Source: Streptomyces flaveus
GTDB taxonomy: Bacteria > Actinomycetota > Actinomycetes > Streptomycetales > Streptomycetaceae
Direction of reading: 5' to 3'
DNA: 64,000 bases
Assembly: GCF_014647675.1 (NCBI RefSeq)
Contig: NZ_BMPQ01000030.1
Coordinates: 40,931-104,930, forward strand
Numbering within the stretch: position 1 is the first letter of the stretch; each line of letters begins with the position of its first letter. The notes beneath the pieces were generated by a model. That model saw only the letters and a program-made list of their open reading frames with translations, did no database searches and was not told the origin of the DNA. A program made the translations under genes and the position numbers. Below are positions 42,359 through 49,756 of the stretch, one piece after another.

Positions 42359-42393
42359 GATCGCGCCGCGGACCGGAACACCGCGGCGCGATC
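42359..42393. terminator. Strong bidirectional terminator hairpin
   Basis: GATCGCGCCGCGG, loop ACCGGAACA, CCGCGGCGCGATC: a perfect 13-bp stem. Outside it GAACCCT (42345) and AGGGTTC (42394) could pair as well. It lies 38 bases after the SDR stop and between the convergent TetR and SDR genes, so it can end transcription from both sides. Confidence 0.85.
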
Positions 42394-42430
42394 AGGGTTC
42401 GATGAGGGGCGGGTACGGCTCGGTGTGCTG

Positions 42431-43138
42431 TCAGTCGCGGGGGAAGCCGTCGTCGTCGAGCTTGAAGACGAGCTCGGCCTCGTCGCGCTTGGTGGTGTGC
42501 AGCTCCCAGTACAGAGGGGTGATCTGCTCGGGCCGGGCCGCCTCCACGCCGGGAATGACGGAGACGCCGATCGAGGAGTCGATGCCGACGTGGGCGGCCT
42601 GGATGCCGGTACCGGCGTCGGCCAGCTCCTTGTGCAGGTTCATCACCCAGTTGCGCAGCGCCGCGGCGGCGGCGTTGACGTTGGCGACCCGCGGGTCGGG
42701 CCAGATCGAGCCGGCACCGGTGGTGTAGAGCAGGGTGCCTGCGCCGGCCTCGCGCATCGCCGGCAACACCGCCCGGGTGGCGGCGATGGCCCCGTAGAGC
42801 TGGAAGTTCATCTCGAACTCCACATCGGACGGTTCGGTGGTGGCCGGAGCGGTCAGCGTGGTGACGCCGAACGTCCCCACCGGGGAGTACTCCAGGACGT
42901 CGATCCCGCCGAAGTGTGCGGCGGTGTCCTTGAGTGCCTGGGTGAGCGCGCTGCGGTCGAGTACGTCTGCGGGGAACGCGGCGGCGGTGATGCCCTCGGC
43001 GCCGAGCTTGCCGACGAGGTCGTCGAGCTTGTCGCGGTTACGGGCGATCAGGGCGACGTCGAAGCCCTGGGAGCCGAAGGTGCGGGCGATGGCCAGGCCC
43101 ATCTGGGGCCCGGCTCCGACGATGGCGATGCTGGTCAC
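42431..43138 (-). CDS. Atypical SDR without YxxxK, paralogue of the 3348 gene
   Basis: 235 residues, GTG start with GAAAGGA upstream. IAIVGAGPQMGLAIARTFGS and DVALIARNRDKLDDLVGKLG form the cofactor fold. GAGSIWPDPRVANVNAAAAA has the serine but lacks the Tyr and Lys of the active site, exactly as in the paralogue at 3348. The end QITPLYWELHTTKRDEAELV matches the fragment at 10005. Three operator-like sites precede it. The conserved loss of catalytic residues in two expressed-looking copies suggests that the altered form is functional. Confidence 0.88.
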   Translation of the reverse strand: MTSIAIVGAGPQMGLAIARTFGSQGFDVALIARNRDKLDDLVGKLGAEGITAAAFPADVLDRSALTQALKDTAAHFGGIDVLEYSPVGTFGVTTLTAPATTEPSDVEFEMNFQLYGAIAATRAVLPAMREAGAGTLLYTTGAGSIWPDPRVANVNAAAAALRNWVMNLHKELADAGTGIQAAHVGIDSSIGVSVIPGVEAARPEQITPLYWELHTTKRDEAELVFKLDDDGFPRD

Positions 43139-43173
43139 AGCAAGTCCTTTCTCGGAAGACTCATGGCAGCGAA

Positions 43174-43265
43174 AGTCGGATAGTTCTATCCACTTTTTGA
43201 ATCGGATAGGCCCTTCCGGTTCACTGTCGCCACCGTAACATAAAAATGGATAGGCCAATCCGATT
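43174..43265. promoter_or_regulatory. Three operator-like sites (C, D, B) upstream of the SDR gene
   Basis: Site C 43174-43195 contains GGATAG-TT-CTATCC, a perfect inner repeat. Site D 43200-43221 begins AATCGGATAG. Site B 43244-43265 (AAATGGATAG, GC, CAATCCGATT) is a near copy of site A at 41398. C and D are 26 bases apart. They should bind the TetR at 41435. Confidence 0.7.
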
Positions 43266-43319
43266 GATGGGATCGGCCTGCCCTGCGCCGGCGTTCGGAA
43301 GGAGCGGCTGCCTGCTGAC

Positions 43320-43484
43320 CTGGACTTCGACAGTCCGACGGGGCGGTGGGCGGTGTCGTGGAGGTGCTCGCGGTTGGCGGTGATGCCGGGGGCGCAGCGG
43401 GTGGCCGAGGATCTCCAGGGCCCGGTTGGCGATGATCTCCTTGCCTCCCGCCGGGTCGCGCTCGATGTGTGCGCCCTGCGCCAT
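43320..43484 (-). pseudogene. Aspartate ammonia-lyase relic: N-terminus joined to C-terminal piece
   Basis: From ATG 43484, behind GAGGAG: HIERDPAGGKEI, then NRALEILGHPL, close to the aspartase opening (RIE-D-G-KE, RALEN). After one frame change near 43393 it reads PGITANREHLHDTAHRPVGL, close to the GITANRE segment near the aspartase C-terminus. About 400 residues between are absent. It lies beside an aspartate/glutamate-type racemase and carrier, a fitting context. The two matches are short, so the family call is moderate. Confidence 0.5.
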
Positions 43485-43590
43485 CTGATGCTCCTCGTCG
43501 CTGCCGCCGAACGTGAGCCGGTATGTCGACGCGGGACCCCTTGACAGGCCGCCACCTCCGGCTCCAGTGTTACCGACCAACATGCAGAAC

Positions 43591-43602
43591 GCAATATATT
43601 GC
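43591..43602. promoter_or_regulatory. Palindromic GntR-type operator before the symporter gene
   Basis: GCAATATATTGC, a perfect 12-bp palindrome of unusual A/T content for this DNA, 18 bases before the symporter start. GCAATATG recurs at 45717-45724 over the start of the GntR gene, which suggests that one regulator binds both. Confidence 0.65.
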
Positions 43603-43619
43603 ATATGGCAGGAGGTCTC

Positions 43620-44963
43620 ATGAGCACCGCGCAGCCCCACCCCACCAGCACAGACACCCCACCAACCCGGCCCTCAGGGTTCTGGCGGCGATGTCTCCGG
43701 ATGCCGATCGGAGCCCAGTCGATCATCGCCGTCGGTCTCGGAGCCCTCATCGGATCCCTCGCCCCGTCCGCGGGCGAGCAGATGAAGATCCTCGGGGAGG
43801 TGTTCCTGAACCTGGTGCAGGTCGTCGTCCTGCCCCTGGTCTTCCCGCTCATCGTGCTGGGCATCGCCCGCATGGAGTCGGTCAAGAAGGTCGGCCGTAT
43901 CGCCGGCAAGGCGATCCTCTACTTCGAGCTCGTCACCACCGTCATCCTGCTGATCGCGGTGGGCCTGGCCAAGTTCACGGGCATCGGCAAGGGCGCCCCC
44001 GTCGAGAGGGCCGACGCCAAGGGCCTGGACGGCATGAGCCAGGGCATCGACTTCCACGAGCTGGTCCTGCACGCCGTGCCGAAGAACATCTTCGCCGCGT
44101 TCGGCGAGGGCAACCTGCTCGGCGCGATCGTCTTCGCCCTCCTCGTGGGCGTGGCGATGGCCGCGATCGGAGAGAAATCCGAGCCCTTCGCTTCGGTGCT
44201 GGAGTCCGTCGCCGCGGTGATGTTCAAGGTCGTCGGCTACGTCATCCGCATCGCGCCGCTGGGCGTGCTCGGCTTCATCTCCTACGACGTCGCCCACTAC
44301 GGCTTCGGCAACCTGCGCAGCCTGATCGGCTTCATCGCCGTCGTCTACGCGGGCCTGGCCATCGTCATCGGCGTGCTCTTCCCGCTCATCGCCGCGATCT
44401 ACCGCATCCGCTACGTCGACCTGCTGAAGTCGATCGCCGGGCTGGCCGGGATCGCCTTCGTCACCCGCAGCTCCGAGTCCGTCCTGGCCCCGCTGATGGG
44501 CAAGCTCGAAGCGTTCGGCCTCAGCCGGTCCACGACCTCGTTCGTCGTCCCGCTCGGCTACTCCTTCAACACCGACGGTTCCGTCCTCTACCAGGCCGCC
44601 GCCCTGGTCTTCCTCGCCAACGCGTACGGCGCGGACACGTCCCTGCCCGCACTGCTGCTCATGGTCGGCGTGCTGGTGATCCTCTCCAAGGGCATGGCCG
44701 GCGTCGCCTCCGCCTCCATCGTCGTCCTCATCGCCGCCGGCAACTCCGTCGGCCTGCCCGCCGAAGGCGTCGCACTGCTCCTCGGAGTGGACTTCATCGT
44801 CGACATGGCCCGCACCGGCGTGAACGTCATCGGCAACTCCCTTGCAGCCGCCGTCGTCGACAGCTCCGAGAGCAGGCGCGAAGCCAAACGCGGCACCCGC
44901 GAAATCTCCCGTACCCCGGCCGAGCCCGAGGCCACAGCCCTCCAGAAGGAACCCGCACAGTGA
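43620..44963 (+). CDS. DAACS-family dicarboxylate/amino acid:cation symporter
   Basis: 447 residues. FLNLVQVVVLPLVFPLIVLG, FVTRSSESVLAPLMGKLEAF (re-entrant loop serines), PLGYSFNTDGSVLYQAAALV and VDFIVDMARTGVNVIGNSLA are family signatures; DMARTGVNVIGN carries the Na+ and substrate-binding Asp, Arg and Asn. The substrate arginine and the racemase partner favour aspartate or glutamate. ATG 43620 follows AGGAGG. Its stop overlaps the racemase start as GTGA, so both are co-translated. Confidence 0.92.
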   Translation: MSTAQPHPTSTDTPPTRPSGFWRRCLRMPIGAQSIIAVGLGALIGSLAPSAGEQMKILGEVFLNLVQVVVLPLVFPLIVLGIARMESVKKVGRIAGKAILYFELVTTVILLIAVGLAKFTGIGKGAPVERADAKGLDGMSQGIDFHELVLHAVPKNIFAAFGEGNLLGAIVFALLVGVAMAAIGEKSEPFASVLESVAAVMFKVVGYVIRIAPLGVLGFISYDVAHYGFGNLRSLIGFIAVVYAGLAIVIGVLFPLIAAIYRIRYVDLLKSIAGLAGIAFVTRSSESVLAPLMGKLEAFGLSRSTTSFVVPLGYSFNTDGSVLYQAAALVFLANAYGADTSLPALLLMVGVLVILSKGMAGVASASIVVLIAAGNSVGLPAEGVALLLGVDFIVDMARTGVNVIGNSLAAAVVDSSESRREAKRGTREISRTPAEPEATALQKEPAQ

Positions 44964-45691
44964 CCACCACCCGCACGGCCACCGCGGAGATCATCGGCAT
45001 CCTCGGCGGCATGGGCCCGGCCGCCACCGCCGACTTCTACGCCAAGCTCGTCGCGACCACTCCCGGTTCCAGCGACCAGGACCACCTCCGGACGGTCATC
45101 TGGTCCGACCCCACCACTCCCGACCGCACCGAGGCCCTGCTCGGCGACGGCCCCGACCCCACTCCCTGGCTCCTCAACGGCAGTCGCGTCCTGCGTGAGG
45201 CGGGCGCCACGGTCATCGCCATCCCGTGCAACACCGCGCACGCCTTCGTCCCGCGCATCGCCCACCACGTGGGCCTGCCCATCGTCCACATGATCGGCGA
45301 AGTCGCCCTGCACCTCACCACGTTGAGCCCCCGCGTCCACACCGCCGGACTGCTCGCCACCAGCGGCACCGTCCGGGCCGGCCTGTACCAGGAGTGGCTG
45401 GACCGCTCCGGTATCCGTCTCGTCCTGCCCGATGCCGCCAGCCAGGACCGCGAGGTCATGGCCGCCATCCACGCGGTGAAAGCGGGCATCCGTGATGACA
45501 CCACGACCGCGCTCCTGGCATGCGCCGCACAGCGCCTGACAGAACAGGGTGCGCAGGCGGTGATCGCCGGCTGCACCGAAATCCCCCTCGGGCTGCCCGC
45601 CGACGCCGTCGACGTCCCCCTCATCGACCCGGCTCTCGTCCTGGCCCAGGCCCTGGTCCGCCGGGCCAGAACCGATCGCGCAGCCGGATAG
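44960..45691 (+). CDS. Aspartate/glutamate racemase family protein
   Basis: 243 residues. IIGILGGMGPAATADFYAKL is the opening of cofactor-independent aspartate racemases. The two catalytic cysteines lie in VIAIPCNTAHAF and AVIAGCTEIPLGL. It interconverts D- and L-acidic amino acids. Overlap with the upstream symporter suggests uptake of a D- or L-form followed by racemisation; the matching lyase exists here only as a relic (43320). GTG start. Confidence 0.92.
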   Translation: MTTTRTATAEIIGILGGMGPAATADFYAKLVATTPGSSDQDHLRTVIWSDPTTPDRTEALLGDGPDPTPWLLNGSRVLREAGATVIAIPCNTAHAFVPRIAHHVGLPIVHMIGEVALHLTTLSPRVHTAGLLATSGTVRAGLYQEWLDRSGIRLVLPDAASQDREVMAAIHAVKAGIRDDTTTALLACAAQRLTEQGAQAVIAGCTEIPLGLPADAVDVPLIDPALVLAQALVRRARTDRAAG

Positions 45692-45721
45692 GGCGAGGAA
45701 GAGCGATGTACTGTACGCAAT

Positions 45722-46408
45722 ATGTCACTCGACAGCCCTGTCTCCCGCCGCCTCCTCAGTGACGAGGTCTTCCACCGGCTGCGCGACTCCATCGTGCGCG
45801 GAGAGCTCGTCCCCGGCGAGAAGGTCAGGGACGGCGAGCTCGCCGAGCGCCTCGGTCTCAGCCGTACCCCGGTACGCGAGGCGCTCGCCCGGCTCGCCGA
45901 CATCGGCCTGGTCGAGGCCAAACCCGGCGTCTACACCCGCATCACCACCCTCAACCGCCGCGACGTCGAAAAGACCCTCGCCGTCCTGCGCTCCCTCGAC
46001 CAACTAGCCATCGAGACAGCCGTGCCGGTCATGACCGAGCAGGACCTCCAGCACATGCGCGAGGCCAATCACGACTTCGAACGGGCCGTCGCCGCCAACG
46101 ACACCACCGCAGCGCTCGCCGCCGACGACCGCTTCCACGCCGTCCCCATCGCGGCCGCGGACAACCCCGTACTCAGCCGGATCGTCGAGCAACTGCACCC
46201 GCAGATCCACCGCATCCTCTACCGCAAGTTCTCCACCCTGCTCGGCGGCCGCAACACCATCGAACACCACGACCAACTCATCGACGTCTGCGCAGGCGGC
46301 GACGCCCGCGCGGCCGCCGAACTCTCCGGACACCACTGGTCCGAGCTCGGCGGACACATCAACGAGCTCTTCGACACCAACCAGTTCGCTGAGCCTGCCA
46401 CCGGTTAG
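45722..46408 (+). CDS. GntR-family (FadR subfamily) regulator
   Basis: 228 residues. Winged helix near 10-75: LSDEVFHRLRDSIVRGELVP, LAERLGLSRTPVREALARLA. C-terminal FCD domain: VLRSLDQLAIETAVPVMTEQ, DRFHAVPIAAADNPVLSRIV, RNTIEHHDQLIDVCAGGDAR with the histidines that bind metal and carboxylate ligands. It lies 30 bases after the racemase and probably controls the symporter-racemase operon through the GCAATAT sites. The second GCAATATG lies over its own start codon. Confidence 0.92.
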   Translation: MSLDSPVSRRLLSDEVFHRLRDSIVRGELVPGEKVRDGELAERLGLSRTPVREALARLADIGLVEAKPGVYTRITTLNRRDVEKTLAVLRSLDQLAIETAVPVMTEQDLQHMREANHDFERAVAANDTTAALAADDRFHAVPIAAADNPVLSRIVEQLHPQIHRILYRKFSTLLGGRNTIEHHDQLIDVCAGGDARAAAELSGHHWSELGGHINELFDTNQFAEPATG

Positions 46409-46534
46409 GCAGCCGGTCTCTGCCGGCAATGGCCGGGCTCCATACCGACAACGGTTCATCCGTACGCGGCTCTGCGCTTCAGCTCGTACGCCGACATCAG
46501 GTCCCCTGGAGGCTGCCGGACTCCGGAATGGTTT

Positions 46535-47575
46535 CTATTCCAGGGGAGGAGCGGTGGTCCGGCGCGGCACCAGTGTGGGGGAGAGCTTGATCTGGACCGG
46601 CGCCTTGTGACGGTCGGCGATCCGCTCCAGGAGGAGGCGGGCGGCGTTCTCGCCGATCTCGTGGCCCGCCTGGTCGACGCTGGTGAGTGAAATCGGACCG
46701 AAGGAGGCGAACGTCGTGTTGTCGTAGCCGGCCACCGAGATGTCACCGGGAACGGACACCCCGGCTTCGGTGAGCGCCTCCAGCACACCCATGGCGACGA
46801 TGTCCGCACCGGCGAAGACAGCCGTGGGCGGGCGGCGGCGCGCGAGCAGTTCCTTGGCACCGTCGTACCCGCCCTGCTGGGTGTAGGTGGTGGAGACGAT
46901 GTCGATCTCCTCCGCGAGGCCGAAGGACCGCATGGCCTGCCGGTATCCGTCGGCGCGCTGGGCGTTGGGCATCTCCGCGATGCGCGTCGGGTCGGTTTCG
47001 TGGTGCTCGATGTGGGCGATCCGGCGGTGGCCGAGGTCGGCGAGGTGACCGACGACCAACGACGCGCCCGTCACGTCGTCGTCCGTCACGGTGTCGTACA
47101 CCGGGGAATGCCCGTGGCGGCCGACGACCACGGTCGGTACGACGGAGGCGACGTGTTCGATATGGGCGCGCGGTGACACCGGGGCGATCAGGATGATGCC
47201 GTCCATCCCACGGTCGATCATGGCCTCCGTGACGCGTGCCTCCGCCTTCTCGTCGTTGCAGCCGCCAGGCCCCAGAAAGACCTGGTAGTCCGTGTCCGCG
47301 AGCCGGCCGGTGATCCCGTCGAGGATCTCCGGGAAGAAGGGGTTGCGGATGTCGGGCAGCATCACGCCGATGGTGTACGTCTGCCCGCGCAGGCCCCTGG
47401 CCCCCGCGTGCGGCCGGTAGCCGAGCTCGTCGATCGACCGGCGCACCTTCGCGCGCATCTCGGGACTGGCTCCGTAGGCGTTGCGCAGCACCTTGGAGAC
47501 AGCGGTGGTGGACACCTGGGCGTGACGTGCCACGTCGACGATCGTGACGCGGCGAGGTGGTGCTGGCGGCTCCAT
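46535..47575 (-). CDS. LacI-family regulator of the rhamnoside ABC operon
   Basis: 346 residues. VTIVDVARHAQVSTTAVSKV and RRSIDELGYRPHAGARGLRG form the LacI DNA-binding and hinge region; IGVMLPDIRNPFFPEILDGI starts the sugar-binding domain and ISVAGYDNTTFASFGPISLT is near its end. ATG 47575 follows GGAGGGCACC. It diverges from the ABC operon, and a perfect LacI-type operator overlaps the first permease ribosome site. Confidence 0.93.
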   Translation of the reverse strand: MEPPAPPRRVTIVDVARHAQVSTTAVSKVLRNAYGASPEMRAKVRRSIDELGYRPHAGARGLRGQTYTIGVMLPDIRNPFFPEILDGITGRLADTDYQVFLGPGGCNDEKAEARVTEAMIDRGMDGIILIAPVSPRAHIEHVASVVPTVVVGRHGHSPVYDTVTDDDVTGASLVVGHLADLGHRRIAHIEHHETDPTRIAEMPNAQRADGYRQAMRSFGLAEEIDIVSTTYTQQGGYDGAKELLARRRPPTAVFAGADIVAMGVLEALTEAGVSVPGDISVAGYDNTTFASFGPISLTSVDQAGHEIGENAARLLLERIADRHKAPVQIKLSPTLVPRRTTAPPLE

Positions 47576-47779
47576 CCCGGTGCCCTCCGGCGAAGTGGGG
47601 AACGTTGCCGCAGAGTGTACGGCGGAGCTGCAGCTCAGTGAGGCGCAGTCGTGAGCCTTGAGCCGCATCCCAGCGGGTCGTCGAGTGCCGTGGAACGTGT
47701 CGCCGCCGTAACAGTTGCGCAGCTTGCGCGGCATCTTGACGTCACGCGGGGCGCTCTCTAGGGTCTGGCAGCACCCTTT

Positions 47780-47793
47780 GGAAAACGTTACCC
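47780..47793. promoter_or_regulatory. Imperfect LacI-type operator in the divergent region
   Basis: GGAAAACGTTACCC, centred on the AACGTT core typical of LacI-family sites, about 155 bases before the permease start. The 360-bp gap (47576-47935) holds no gene, only this and the site at 47907. Confidence 0.5.
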
Positions 47794-47906
47794 ACTGGAC
47801 CGCACCCTGGACGCCCTTACTGGGTTTCGGGCCATATCCCCAAGACGTCGAGCCGGCAGATGCCCCACGGTGCCCAGTCGACCGGAGCCCTGATCTCACC
47901 ACCTGT

Positions 47907-47920
47907 TTGAAACGTTTCAA
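47907..47920. promoter_or_regulatory. Perfect LacI-type operator over the permease ribosome site
   Basis: TTGAAACGTTTCAA, a perfect 14-bp palindrome with the CG centre of LacI-family operators. It abuts AAGGAGG, the ribosome site of the permease at 47936, so a bound repressor would sit at the very start of the transcript region. Confidence 0.82.
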
Positions 47921-47935
47921 GGAGGAAGCCCGCTT

Positions 47936-48883
47936 GTGACCCTTGCCCCGAACGAGCAACTTCCGGACCACGACCACTTCCCGCACGCGGCGCCGGCAGC
48001 GCACGCCCGCCGACCGCGCACCGCGCCCCCCTGGTGGTTCGTGCTGCCCGCACTGCTGCTCTTCGTCTTCGTCGTCCTGGTGCCGAGTGCTCGTGGCGTG
48101 TACTACGCCTTCACCGACTGGGACGGCCTGGACCCCAACTTCTCCTTCGTCGGGCTGGGCAACTTCGCCGACATGTTCAGCGACGCCGACGCGATGCAGG
48201 CCATCTGGCACACGCTGCTGATCGCCGTGTCGATCACGGTCCTCCAGAACGGGCTGGGCCTGTTGCTGGCCCTCGGGGTCAACACGGCCATCAAGTCCCG
48301 GAACGTGCTCAGGGTCTTCCTGTTCGCTCCGGCCGTGATCACCCCGATCGTCACCGCCTACCTCTGGCGCAACCTGCTCGGCCCCGACGGCGGGGCCAAC
48401 AGCCTGCTGGGCGTGGTCGGCCTCGACGGCTCGCGGCAGGACTGGCTGGGCGATCCGCAGCTCGCGCTGTGGGCGGTGGTCGGAGTGATCGTCTGGCAGT
48501 ACGCGGGCTACTCGATGGTCATCTTCCTGGCCGGGCTCCAGTCGGTGCCCAAGGAGATCCATGAGGCCGCGGAGATCGACGGGGCGGGTCCCGTACGGCG
48601 CTTCTGGTCGGTGACCCGTCCGCTGCTGGCTCCGGCGTTCACCATCAACCTGATGCTGTCGATCATCGGCGGGATCAAACTCTTCGACCAGGTATACGCG
48701 TTGACGGGCGGGGGACCGGGACACGCCACCGACACCATCTCCACGCTGATCTACAAGGACGCCTTCACGCTCGGCGAGTTCGGCTACAGCATCGCGCTCG
48801 CGGTGGTCCTCACGATCATCGTGGCGGTCGCCTCCACGGGTCAGTACCTGGTGCTGTCCCGCAACGAGAGGGCCGCGTCATGA
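47936..48883 (+). CDS. Sugar ABC transporter permease (MalF/UgpA type)
   Basis: 315 residues with six membrane helices, starting with WWFVLPALLLFVFVVLVPSA. The ATPase-contact loop is EIHEAAEIDGAGPVRRFWSV (EAA motif). The GTG start follows GGAGG. It forms an operon with the next permease (ATGA overlap) and a binding lipoprotein. There is no ATPase gene; in Streptomyces a shared ATPase such as MsiK usually drives such importers. Confidence 0.94.
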   Translation: MTLAPNEQLPDHDHFPHAAPAAHARRPRTAPPWWFVLPALLLFVFVVLVPSARGVYYAFTDWDGLDPNFSFVGLGNFADMFSDADAMQAIWHTLLIAVSITVLQNGLGLLLALGVNTAIKSRNVLRVFLFAPAVITPIVTAYLWRNLLGPDGGANSLLGVVGLDGSRQDWLGDPQLALWAVVGVIVWQYAGYSMVIFLAGLQSVPKEIHEAAEIDGAGPVRRFWSVTRPLLAPAFTINLMLSIIGGIKLFDQVYALTGGGPGHATDTISTLIYKDAFTLGEFGYSIALAVVLTIIVAVASTGQYLVLSRNERAAS

Positions 48884-49701
48884 ACCGCTACCGCCCGCGC
48901 ACCCTCGCGCTGGAACTGACGATGATCGCCGCCGCCCTCTTCGTGGGCTTCCCCGTGTACGTCCTGGTCAACTTGGCGGTGCGACCGGCGTCGGACACGT
49001 CCTCGCCCATCGAGCCGACCACCTCGCCGACCCTGGACAACTTCACGCAGGCCTGGCAGCAAGGCGCGCTCGGCGGTGCGCTGGCCAACAGCGTGCTGGT
49101 GACGGTCTGCAGCGTGACCATCGTGCTGGCCGTTTCCTCGCTCGCCGCGTATCCGCTGGCCCGCGTCACGGCGCGCTGGTCACGCGGCACGTATCTGCTG
49201 GTCCTCCTGGGCCTGGTACTGCCCTTCCAACTCGCCTCGCTGCCGCTCTACCAGACCATGCGGGACCTCGGTCTGCTCGGCACCCCTTGGGCCCTGGTCC
49301 TCTTCTACTCCGGCCTGCAGGTGCCCTTCACCGTCTTCCTCTACGTCGGCTTCCTGCGAGCCCTGCCCCGTGACTTCGAGGACGCGGCACTGATCGACGG
49401 CTGCACACCCCTGCAGGGCTTCCGGTACGTGGTGCTGCCGATGCTCAAACCGGTCACGGTAACGGCCCTGGTACTCAACACGGTCGCCGTCTGGAACGAC
49501 TTCTTCACCCCGCTGCTGTACCTGAGCGGCAGCGCCCAGCAGACCATGCCGGTCGCGATCGCCGGCTTCGTCGGCCAGTACGTCACCGACTGGAACCTCA
49601 TCTTCGCCGCACTGGTGATCAGCATCCTGCCCGTCCTGCTCGTCTACTTCGTGCTGCAGCGCAGCATCATCAACGGTTTCGCGGGAGGGCTGAAGGGATG
49701 A
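48880..49701 (+). CDS. Sugar ABC transporter permease (MalG/UgpE type)
   Basis: 273 residues, six helices. The EAA loop reads LPRDFEDAALIDGCTPLQGF and GFVGQYVTDWNLIFAALVIS lies near the end. ATGA overlap with the first permease ensures paired synthesis. It completes the membrane pore of the importer. Confidence 0.94.
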   Translation: MNRYRPRTLALELTMIAAALFVGFPVYVLVNLAVRPASDTSSPIEPTTSPTLDNFTQAWQQGALGGALANSVLVTVCSVTIVLAVSSLAAYPLARVTARWSRGTYLLVLLGLVLPFQLASLPLYQTMRDLGLLGTPWALVLFYSGLQVPFTVFLYVGFLRALPRDFEDAALIDGCTPLQGFRYVVLPMLKPVTVTALVLNTVAVWNDFFTPLLYLSGSAQQTMPVAIAGFVGQYVTDWNLIFAALVISILPVLLVYFVLQRSIINGFAGGLKG

Positions 49702-49756
49702 CGCGCGAGTCCCACCCGTCCACCACGGCCGTGGCCTCTTCTTCGAGGGAGACATC

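Noticed and set aside
42431..43909. 492-residue extended SDR
   Set aside because: The extension overlaps operators, the aspartase relic and the symporter start; the Rossmann motif begins right after GTG 43138.
46535..48724. 729-residue protein containing the LacI sequence
   Set aside because: The first 380 residues are the antisense of the ABC permease; the LacI start with a ribosome site is ATG 47575.
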